Origin: Candidatus Anoxychlamydiales bacterium
GTDB taxonomy: Bacteria; Chlamydiota; Chlamydiia; Chlamydiales; SM23-39
Assembly: GCA_011064905.1 (NCBI GenBank)
Contig: JAAKFW010000024.1
Location: forward strand, 1-12,460
Direction: 5' to 3'
DNA: 12,460 nt
The position numbers and the translations under genes are program-made. Of this stretch, positions 5,947-12,460 are shown piece after piece; within the stretch, counting starts at the first letter, position 1, and each line of letters begins with the position of its first letter. The notes beneath the pieces were generated by a model. It did no database searches and was not told the origin of the DNA. It saw nothing but the letters and a program-made list of their open reading frames with translations.

Positions 5947-7824
5947 ATGAGAAGAAAAAATCATTTAGACATAAATTATCTGTATTTTGGGGTTTTCTTA
6001 ATTATAGGTATAATCATATCAACTCTAGGAGTTTTGGATGTTAAAAACAGCTCTAACCACTCAAAAGCCTTTTTTCTAGTATATGCTTATGGACAAACCA
6101 TTTTAGAGATAGCATCTTTTGCTTTTCTTTCAGTAATTATAAAAAAATATATGCCAAAAATGGTTTTTACTATTTTTATCGCTTTTACATTTATTTTTTT
6201 TATATCTCATATCATCGATTTAGTGCTTTTAAAAATTATGGATATGACAGTTTGGGATGGAGTTTCAATTGCTTTAGATGAAAACTTAGAAAATTTTATT
6301 GAAATGCTACATACTACTGGCATCCCTTTTTATGCTTGGATAATTTTTGGCATTTTAATGCTCTCGCTTCCCTTTTTAGGAATTTTTATCTACAAAATCA
6401 CAGACATTTTTTCTAAAAAAAGAAAACTCCCTCTTTATCATAAACATTTTATTCAGATATTTTTATGTGTACCTTTAGCTTTATTTATCTGGGACTTTAA
6501 AGCATCTAAATCAATTGGCGCTAACATTTATGATTCAAATTCTAGAGCTCTTCCTTGGAAACTTACCTTTATACAACCAGATATCTTAAAAACTAAAACT
6601 AAACTAGCTTTAAAAAAACCCAAAAATGAAAAAGATAAATTAGCTTTAATCGATAAAAAAGATTTAGAAATAGCTAAAAAACCAAACATCTTTATTTTTG
6701 TTATTGAGAGTTTGAGAAGCGATTATATTACATCCGAGACAGCTCCTAACATGACCACCTTCAAAAATGAAAATGTCAGTTTTAAAAGATCACTTGCTAA
6801 CGCTAATGGGACTCACAAATCTTGGTTTTCTTTTTTTTATTCTGAAAGCCCATTTCTTTGGAAAGATTACCAAAATAGCAATTGGCAATCCGGTTCTACA
6901 AGTTTATATATCTTGAAGAAAATGGGATATAAAATTAAAGTTTTTTCAGCGCCTGAGCTTAAATATTACTCAATGAGAGAAGCTCTTTTTGGTAAAGATG
7001 AGTATCTTTTAGATACTCTTAAACTCTTTCCTCACTACTCTCCTATTGAAGCTTGTGACTCTGATAAGATGGTAATGAAACATATGAAAAACTCTTTAGA
7101 AGATAATTCAAATGTTTACATTGCTTTTTTAGATTCTACTCATTTTTTATATAGCTGGCCAAAAGATTTTGAGACTAAATTCACACCTGTATCTGAGATA
7201 GACACATTGAATGTCTACGCTTCTAAAGACAACATAGACCTTTTAAAAAATAGATATAAAAATTCAATATACTTTATTGATTTTTTAATCGGTAAATTCA
7301 TCGATACTTTAAAAGAAAAAAATCTATTTGATGATTCAATAATAGTAGTTACAGGAGATCATGGAGAAGAGTTTTATGAAGAAGGCCATCTTTTTCATGC
7401 ATCTCATCTATCTAGTCAGCAAACAAATGTTCCAATCTATTTTAAGTTTGGTAAAAACATAAGAGATATCCCTAAAAGGGATCTAGTGTGTCATATGGAT
7501 GTTTTCCCGAGTATCTTTGATTATCTCTTTGATAAAAACCTGTTTAATGACTCTTTGAATGGCTCTTCAATATTTGAGGAAAGTAATTTTCCTTTTGTCA
7601 TAACAGCAAGATATAACGCATCTAGAGCTCCATCTGAGTTTTTTATTCATAATAAAAACGAAAAGTTAACCCTTCGTTTTACAAAGAAAAAAAAGATCTT
7701 TAGAAAACAATATTTAGAGATTATATCTTTAAAAGATTTTGAAGATAATGAAATAGATATCTCACAGAATAAAAAATCTGCAAAAGTATTAGAAAAAGCT
7801 CTTAAAAAGTATTTTAATAAATAA
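5947..7824 (+). CDS. Five-helix membrane protein with periplasmic sulfatase-fold domain (YejM/phosphoethanolamine transferase-like)
   Basis: A 625-residue protein. Five hydrophobic helices lie at about 11-30, 42-65, 72-95, 128-150 and 168-183, then a periplasmic alkaline phosphatase/sulfatase-fold domain from about 246. Visible metal-site motifs are NIFIFVIESLRSD (Glu254), ANGTH with Thr289 at the position of the catalytic Thr in LtaS/EptA-type enzymes, VVTGDHGEEF (Asp471, His472) and LFHASHLS (His484, His487). The ligand set looks complete, so a working hydrolase or transferase is likely. Candidate activities are transfer of phosphoethanolamine or phosphoglycerol to lipid A, glycans or lipids, or a YejM/PbgA-like envelope regulator, which shares the five-helix layout. 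The substrate is unknown. There is no clear Shine-Dalgarno before ATG 5947. It is paralogous over its full length to the gene at 9393-11267 and ends one base from the convergent thioredoxin reductase fusion gene. Confidence 0.85.
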   Translation: MRRKNHLDINYLYFGVFLIIGIIISTLGVLDVKNSSNHSKAFFLVYAYGQTILEIASFAFLSVIIKKYMPKMVFTIFIAFTFIFFISHIIDLVLLKIMDMTVWDGVSIALDENLENFIEMLHTTGIPFYAWIIFGILMLSLPFLGIFIYKITDIFSKKRKLPLYHKHFIQIFLCVPLALFIWDFKASKSIGANIYDSNSRALPWKLTFIQPDILKTKTKLALKKPKNEKDKLALIDKKDLEIAKKPNIFIFVIESLRSDYITSETAPNMTTFKNENVSFKRSLANANGTHKSWFSFFYSESPFLWKDYQNSNWQSGSTSLYILKKMGYKIKVFSAPELKYYSMREALFGKDEYLLDTLKLFPHYSPIEACDSDKMVMKHMKNSLEDNSNVYIAFLDSTHFLYSWPKDFETKFTPVSEIDTLNVYASKDNIDLLKNRYKNSIYFIDFLIGKFIDTLKEKNLFDDSIIVVTGDHGEEFYEEGHLFHASHLSSQQTNVPIYFKFGKNIRDIPKRDLVCHMDVFPSIFDYLFDKNLFNDSLNGSSIFEESNFPFVITARYNASRAPSEFFIHNKNEKLTLRFTKKKKIFRKQYLEIISLKDFEDNEIDISQNKKSAKVLEKALKKYFNK

Positions 7825-7825
7825 T

Positions 7826-9319
7826 TTATTTATCAAAACTTTTAAGATAACTATCTATTTCAGCAACTGGCTTGTCTTTTATTTTATCTAACGAATTTAT
7901 AACATTAGAGATGGAATTTGTCCCCATCTTTGAAAAAATTTGGTTTTGATCTCTATCAAAAACAATTATCGTCGGCATAGATCTTATCTGATATTTCGAA
8001 GAAAGGTCTCTTAGTTTATCAACGTTAACTTTTAAGATTTTGACTTTGCCTGATAAACTTTTAGCCCCACTCTCTAAAAGAGGTGCTATTCTTTGACATG
8101 GCCTGCACCAAGATGCATAAAAATCAACAATAACCGGCATATCACTAGATCTGAGCTCTTTTTCAAACTCTTTTAAAGATGTAATTTCTACGACCCTTGA
8201 TGAAAATACTTCAGAAGAATCCGATGCTAATTTTACACTATTTTGTATACCTTGATTAGAGTTTTCTTCTAAATATTTTTGACAAGAAATAGCAGCTTTT
8301 GCTCCATCCCCTGCTGCTGTTATCGCTTGTTTATACACAGGATCGATAATATCCCCTATCGCATAAACTCCATCTACAGAAGTTGAAAGGCCATCAAAAA
8401 CTTTAATGTATCCAGAGTTATCTAATTTTATTTTACTTTGAAAAACTTTACTATTAGGAGTTGATCCTATTGCTAAAAACAGCCCATCTATTGCCATTTT
8501 GTATGATTTTTTGTTCTTAGAATCTAATACATCTACAGATTTAACATTTGTATCATCCCCGTTAATTGCCGTAACATTTGTATTATATATAATTTTTATG
8601 TTTTTTCTTTGTTCTAGAGATTTAATCTTTTCTTTATCTTTTGCTCTCATTTTATCTTTTCTAACAATAATATAAACTTCTTTAGCTAGATTAGATAAAT
8701 AATTTGCTTCTACTACAGCAGCATCGCCACCACCCACTATCGCAACTTTTTTATCTTTATAAAATGATCCATCACAAATTGCGCAATTAGAAACGCCTCT
8801 TCCCCAATAATCTTTTTCACCTTTAACATTTAAATAATTTGACGATGTTCCCATAGCAATAATACAAGAAGATGTTTTTATTTTTTGAGTTTTATTTGAA
8901 TATAGATCTTTTAGAGTTATACTAATCGGCTTTTTAGAAAAATCAACATCTATAACTTCATTTGCTAAAATTGTGCAGCCATTTTTTATAGCCTGATCTT
9001 TTATTTTATTAACCAAATCATTTCCTGTTATCTGAATTTCTCCCGGCCAATTTTCTACAGAATGTGATTGGGTAATGAGACCGCCCGGCAAGTCTCCTTC
9101 AATAATAAGAGGTGTATAACCTGCTCTTGAAAGATATATTCCAGAAGTTAGAGCACCAATGCCTCCACCTAAAATTACTACGTTATATTCATTTTCTTGA
9201 ATAATCTCATGTTTTTTAATCTCTTTTGTTGAAGCAAAAGAGGTTATTGAAAACATCAATGTAATAGCTGTTATAATTTTTATTATCTTCTTTTTCATAT
9301 GATGGACCTGCTTTTTCAT
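7826..9319 (-). CDS. trxB: Exported thioredoxin reductase-thioredoxin fusion
   Basis: A 497-residue fusion. An N-terminal extension carries a basic n-region and hydrophobic core (about 8-30, MKKKIIKIITAITLMF then SITSFAS) that looks like a Sec signal peptide or anchor. Thioredoxin reductase follows (about 44-350): FAD-binding GGGIGALTSG (51-60), redox CAIC (179-182), NADPH-binding VGGGDAA (195-201) with basic V-R-K after it, and the closing FAD motif YAIGDIID. After a linker (about 351-375) comes a complete thioredoxin domain with WCRPC (404-408) and cis-Pro motif MPT (448-450). Such fusions are known, for example in Mycobacterium leprae, but those are cytoplasmic; the signal-like extension is unusual. 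Met1 has AGGGG 8 nt upstream, while Met8 gives a more standard signal peptide with a weaker AGG, so the start is uncertain by seven residues. The two flanking genes are membrane sulfatase-like paralogues. Confidence 0.92.
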   Translation of the reverse strand: MKKQVHHMKKKIIKIITAITLMFSITSFASTKEIKKHEIIQENEYNVVILGGGIGALTSGIYLSRAGYTPLIIEGDLPGGLITQSHSVENWPGEIQITGNDLVNKIKDQAIKNGCTILANEVIDVDFSKKPISITLKDLYSNKTQKIKTSSCIIAMGTSSNYLNVKGEKDYWGRGVSNCAICDGSFYKDKKVAIVGGGDAAVVEANYLSNLAKEVYIIVRKDKMRAKDKEKIKSLEQRKNIKIIYNTNVTAINGDDTNVKSVDVLDSKNKKSYKMAIDGLFLAIGSTPNSKVFQSKIKLDNSGYIKVFDGLSTSVDGVYAIGDIIDPVYKQAITAAGDGAKAAISCQKYLEENSNQGIQNSVKLASDSSEVFSSRVVEITSLKEFEKELRSSDMPVIVDFYASWCRPCQRIAPLLESGAKSLSGKVKILKVNVDKLRDLSSKYQIRSMPTIIVFDRDQNQIFSKMGTNSISNVINSLDKIKDKPVAEIDSYLKSFDK

Positions 9320-9345
9320 ATAATGTGCCCCTATTATTTATCCGG

Positions 9346-9385
9346 GTTTAAACTTATTGTATCATAAAAAGCAGCTTGTTTAAAC
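9346..9385. promoter_or_regulatory. Pair of GTTTAAAC palindromes, possible operator of the divergent promoters
   Basis: The 8-bp palindrome GTTTAAAC occurs at 9346-9353 and 9378-9385, the second extended to the 12-bp perfect palindrome TTGTTTAAACAA (9376-9387). Their centres are 32 bases apart, about three helical turns. The right copy covers the predicted trxB -35 and the left copy its predicted start site, an arrangement expected of a dimeric repressor. The regulator is unknown. Confidence 0.4.
9356..9384 (-). promoter_or_regulatory. Promoter of the thioredoxin reductase fusion gene
   Basis: On the minus strand TTTAAA (9379-9384, four of six) and TACAAT (9356-9361, five of six) are 17 bases apart. 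The -10 carries the TG extension (TGATACAAT, 9356-9364). The expected start near 9349 gives a leader of about 30 nt. On the plus strand TATCAT (9360-9365) could serve the divergent sulfatase gene, but its -35 is poor. Confidence 0.5.
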
Positions 9386-9392
9386 AAAAAAA

Positions 9393-11267
9393 ATGGGTTA
9401 TCATATAAGCAAAAAAAAAAAGATGTTAAAAATTTTGTTAAAAAAAATAAAAGATTTTACACTAAAATTTTTAGAAAAACCTATATATATAAACTATATT
9501 TTCTTTTCATTTTTTTTATTTATCATTACTTTTTGTTCTACCTATCAAACATCCTTTTTATTTGCCTTTTATTCACTTCTACAAGCTTTAGCCCTTCTTA
9601 TAGGGTGTATTTTCATTTTAAATAAAATTAAGTCTAGTTTCTTTAAAAAGTTTTTTATCGGCATGAGTTTTTTTGTTCTCCTCGCCTACATAGTAAATTT
9701 CATTTTAATAGGTTTGATAAATCAATCTCTGTTTTTTGGATTAAATATATTTTTATCAGGTGGTTTTGGAAATTTATTTGTGACTATCAGGGCTATTAAT
9801 TTAAATTTAACTATGTACCTTGTAATAATTCTTGCTATCATAACACTGCCAATATTTGGTATATTTTTATATTATTTAACTAATAAACTTTGTTTGAAAA
9901 AAACTCTTTTCTTGAAAAAAAAGCATCTTTTTTCAGTTTTTATTTCAACAATAGTCTTGCTTTTTTTAATAGACGTAAGCTTAAAATTTAAAAATATCGA
10001 TTGCATTTCTAAAAATCAAAAAAGATTACCTCTCGGTTTTACATTCGTATCACCTACAAAAAAACTAATAAATTTCAACTCCGCCCTAAAACCTATTAGA
10101 GATGAGAAAAAAATTTTAGAAGAAATAAATCAAAAAGAGCTTACCTTAGAGCACAAACCCAATATCTTTATTTTCATTACAGAAGCGCTCAGAAAAGATT
10201 ATATCACTCAAGAAATAGCCCCAAATATTTATAATTTTTCTGAAGAAAATATCAATTTCCAGACTTCTTATTCAGCTGCAAATGCATCTATTCTCTCCTG
10301 GTACTCGATCTTCCATTCAAACCACTCTATTTACTGGTCAAAAGCTCAAAAAAAACTAGAGTTTGGCTCTCTTCCTTTAAATCTCTTAAAAAAAGCCGGC
10401 TACAAAATAAATTTAATGTCCTCTGCAGAACTTCAATACTTTAATTTAGATAAGTTAATTTTTGGTAAAAATCTTGAACTAATCGATAATTTAAATGATT
10501 TTTCTCATGCGTCTTCAAATCCATCTATTAGAGATAGCATGGCAATCGATGCTCTTTTAAAAGACTTAAATAGTAAGGATAAACAAAACTCTAATGTATT
10601 TATTGTATTTTTAGACTCTACTCATTCTGAATATAGTTGGAAAGATGATTTTAAACCCAAATTTTTGCCCTATGCAAAAAGTATAAATTATTTAAGCCTT
10701 TCTCATTTAAGAAACGATTTAGATCCGATTAAAAACAGATATAAAAATGCAATAAACTATGTAGATCATCTATTTAGTAAATTTTTAACAACTCTGAAAA
10801 ATAATAACTTATATGATGATAGTTTAATTGTATTTACCGGCGATCATGGAGAAGAATTCTTTGAAGATGGAGCTCTATTTCATGGTTCTCATCTAAGCGA
10901 TTATCAGCTTCAAATACCTATAATTTATAAGCTAATAAATAATGATAAAACTCCAGCTTATACAACATCCCATATCGATATATTTCCAACGATCCTTTCT
11001 CAAATTTTTCCAAATGAAAATTTTGATCACTTTTATGACGGAACATCCATTTTTAATGAGAATAGATCACCATATATTATCTCAGCAAAACAAAGAGGGA
11101 ACTTCACTCCAAATGAACTCCTCATCACCAAAAATGACACTAGATTATACGGCAAAATAAATAACCCTAATAAAAATCTGAGATTTGAAGTAGATGCGTT
11201 TAAAAATATAAGTGAGGAAAATATTGAATCTGAGATTACAAAAGCCTTTGAAGATCTAATTAATTAA
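9393..11267 (+). CDS. Second five-helix membrane sulfatase-fold protein, paralogue with Ser at the nucleophile position
   Basis: A 624-residue paralogue of the gene at 5947-7824. A basic leader (1-30) precedes five membrane helices (about 34-52, 55-77, 88-108, 142-163, 178-195) and a periplasmic sulfatase-fold domain from about 255. Metal-site motifs are NIFIFITEALRKD (Glu264), FTGDHGEEFF (Asp484, His485) and LFHGSHLS (His497, His500). The residue 35 positions after the Glu, Thr289 in the paralogue, is Ser299 here (AANASILSW). Ser is the nucleophile in alkaline phosphatases, so activity may persist with altered chemistry or substrate, or be lost. The start is uncertain: ATG 9393 has no Shine-Dalgarno, and the in-frame ATG at 9423 (Met11) lies just after a run of 11 A (9411-9421). 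It is divergent from the thioredoxin reductase fusion gene, and its stop overlaps the convergent ankyrin gene by 4 bp. Confidence 0.84.
   Translation: MGYHISKKKKMLKILLKKIKDFTLKFLEKPIYINYIFFSFFLFIITFCSTYQTSFLFAFYSLLQALALLIGCIFILNKIKSSFFKKFFIGMSFFVLLAYIVNFILIGLINQSLFFGLNIFLSGGFGNLFVTIRAINLNLTMYLVIILAIITLPIFGIFLYYLTNKLCLKKTLFLKKKHLFSVFISTIVLLFLIDVSLKFKNIDCISKNQKRLPLGFTFVSPTKKLINFNSALKPIRDEKKILEEINQKELTLEHKPNIFIFITEALRKDYITQEIAPNIYNFSEENINFQTSYSAANASILSWYSIFHSNHSIYWSKAQKKLEFGSLPLNLLKKAGYKINLMSSAELQYFNLDKLIFGKNLELIDNLNDFSHASSNPSIRDSMAIDALLKDLNSKDKQNSNVFIVFLDSTHSEYSWKDDFKPKFLPYAKSINYLSLSHLRNDLDPIKNRYKNAINYVDHLFSKFLTTLKNNNLYDDSLIVFTGDHGEEFFEDGALFHGSHLSDYQLQIPIIYKLINNDKTPAYTTSHIDIFPTILSQIFPNENFDHFYDGTSIFNENRSPYIISAKQRGNFTPNELLITKNDTRLYGKINNPNKNLRFEVDAFKNISEENIESEITKAFEDLIN
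9411..9421 (+). repeat. Homopolymer of 11 A near the start of the second sulfatase gene
   Basis: Eleven consecutive A residues encode Lys7-Lys10 if translation starts at 9393. Slippage would shift the frame of the whole gene from that start, but not from the alternative ATG at 9423 immediately downstream. Confidence 0.9.
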
Positions 11268-12460
11268 AAAACTCCTAATTTTCTTTTTCTTCTTAGATTA
11301 TATGTAGATTGAACCCGCTTTTTATCATTACTACCGAAATCAATTATCCTTGTAACATCTTTTCTTAATGCGCCCAAAGGATTCTCAAAAAAATGCGATG
11401 TATCTCCTCCAATATTAAAAAAATTAACTTGTAATTCATTATTTTTAAATTTAATTTCTAAGTAATTTGTAGACTCTTTAGGAGCAAAAGTTTTACTACG
11501 CATCTTTTTAGCAAAACACTCTGCAATTCCTCCAATTTCTCCAGTAGAGCAAGAATGAAAAACAGTGGTTACAATTTGAGCTCCCTTAATTGGGTTTAAT
11601 TTTTTAACATCTTCTATCTTCAAGATCAAATTACGAGTAAAGGTCATTTGTTTAGGAGATCCATGTCCTGCTAAATAAAGAAGATTACATTCATTTTTCT
11701 CAAGCAATTCTTTGATTTGCTCAAATGAAGTAGGATGCTTGAATTTTACTTTATTATAATATTTTTCTAAAGTTTTTACTATACCTATTCTTTTATGTAT
11801 CGAAAAAGATCCATTCCAATCTTCGAGAGGAAAAAGCACTAAAACCTTTGGAAGTTTTAAAATATTTGAATCCGATGATTGCTCTTTTTTTTCTTTGTCT
11901 ACTTCTAACAATCTTTTTAGTAATTTATTTGCATATGCAGAAATGCTCGATATACTCCCGTTATCGAATGGAATAATAATACTATCGCTTCGAGCTAACT
12001 GATCAATAATTTCAATTCTATATTCAGCAAGAGAGAGCATTGTCAAAGCACTCCGACCTATTTTATCTTGTAAATCTTTATCTGCACCATTCTCTAACAA
12101 AACTGAAAATGTTAATTTATGACCCTTTAGAGCAGCATACATTAAAGCTGTAAAACCTTTTTTAGTTTGGACATCTTTATCAGCTCCTTTATCACATAAT
12201 ACTGAAACTACTTTTCTATACCCCCCATTAGCTGCTACCATCATAGCTGTCTGACCGACTTCATTTCGAACATCTTTTTTTGTTCCCTTATCGCACAAAA
12301 TTGAAACTATATCATCACGACCACCTACAGCTGCACACATTAAAGCTGTCATTCCATTTTTATCGTGTCCTTCTTTATCTACTTTTTTTTCGATTAATTT
12401 TAAGACAACATCTTTTAAGCCAACCCAAGCCCCATTCATCAATGGCGTCAATCCAAAACT
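11264..12460 (-). CDS. Ankyrin-repeat protein with C-terminal caspase-like (clan CD) domain, 5' end outside window
   Basis: The frame is open to the right edge, so the gene is N-terminally incomplete: 398 codons are visible, numbered here from the codon at 12460. The internal TTG at 12449-12451 lies inside an ankyrin repeat and is not a credible start. Residues 1-159 form about five ankyrin repeats, with cores such as GLTPLM, GMTALMCAAVGG, GQTAMMVAANGG and GFTALMYAALKG and the repeated VLCDKGADKDVQ-type ends. A charged linker follows (about 180-200). A domain starting PKVLVLFPLEDW (204 on) has two marks of clan CD peptidases (caspase, CHAT, gingipain, legumain): a hydrophobic strand ending in His-Gly (NLLYLAGHGS, His266) and a second strand ending in Cys (VTTVFHSCSTG, Cys304). 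The C terminus is basic (RRKRKLG). In an intracellular bacterium this suggests a host-directed effector protease. The family assignment rests on motifs only. Confidence 0.8.
   Translation of the reverse strand, partial: SFGLTPLMNGAWVGLKDVVLKLIEKKVDKEGHDKNGMTALMCAAVGGRDDIVSILCDKGTKKDVRNEVGQTAMMVAANGGYRKVVSVLCDKGADKDVQTKKGFTALMYAALKGHKLTFSVLLENGADKDLQDKIGRSALTMLSLAEYRIEIIDQLARSDSIIIPFDNGSISSISAYANKLLKRLLEVDKEKKEQSSDSNILKLPKVLVLFPLEDWNGSFSIHKRIGIVKTLEKYYNKVKFKHPTSFEQIKELLEKNECNLLYLAGHGSPKQMTFTRNLILKIEDVKKLNPIKGAQIVTTVFHSCSTGEIGGIAECFAKKMRSKTFAPKESTNYLEIKFKNNELQVNFFNIGGDTSHFFENPLGALRKDVTRIIDFGSNDKKRVQSTYNLRRKRKLGVF

Noticed and set aside
10942..11160. 72-codon plus-strand ORF inside the second sulfatase gene
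   Set aside because: It lies in another frame of a gene whose homology to its paralogue continues through this stretch; it is a shadow frame.
11264..12451. Ankyrin protein as a complete gene starting at TTG 12449-12451
   Set aside because: The frame stays open to the window edge and the TTG sits inside an ankyrin repeat (G-L-T-P-L-M), so the gene begins beyond 12460.

Overview
The window is about 12.5 kb of very AT-rich DNA (roughly 30 % G+C by eye). It has bacterial gene organisation: Shine-Dalgarno sites, sigma70-type promoters, short operons and intrinsic terminators. The gene set and order point to a member of the Chlamydiota. An acetyltransferase, prfB with a programmed frameshift, a small SWIB-domain protein, truA and a HAD phosphatase follow the order I recall for Chlamydia trachomatis CT458-CT459-CT460-CT463-CT464. 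Other intracellular phyla such as Dependentiae cannot be excluded without a search. An ankyrin-repeat protein fused to a caspase-like domain also suggests a bacterium that lives inside eukaryotic cells.

Region 1 (1-2350, minus strand): a truncated small membrane protein, then an operon read from 2350 down to 274. The operon holds prfB (release factor 2, with a canonical TAT CTT TGA C +1 frameshift site) and two tandem, diverged GNAT acetyltransferases. The gene junctions are so tight that translational coupling is likely.

Region 2 (2351-4299, plus strand): an unrecognised 107-residue membrane-anchored protein behind a near-consensus promoter and strong ribosome binding site, a lysine-rich SWIB/MDM2-domain protein ending in a textbook terminator, and truA.

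Region 3 (4345-5786, minus strand): a beta-phosphoglucomutase-like HAD phosphatase followed by an exported alpha/beta hydrolase (lipase/esterase type), probably one operon.

Region 4 (5947-11267): two paralogous five-helix membrane sulfatase-fold proteins (about 625 residues each, architecture of YejM/PbgA-type or phosphoethanolamine/phosphoglycerol transferases). They face inward towards, and flank, a minus-strand gene for a thioredoxin reductase-thioredoxin fusion that carries an apparent signal peptide. The first sulfatase has Thr at the presumed nucleophile position and the second has Ser. The promoter between the fusion gene and the second sulfatase is bracketed by two GTTTAAAC palindromes.

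Region 5 (11264-12460, minus strand, 5' end outside the window): ankyrin repeats followed by a clan CD (caspase/CHAT-like) His/Cys domain and a basic tail. It is the best candidate here for a host-directed effector or a defence/toxin protein.

No rRNA, tRNA, CRISPR array, transposase or integrase was seen. No intergenic gap exceeds about 235 bases.
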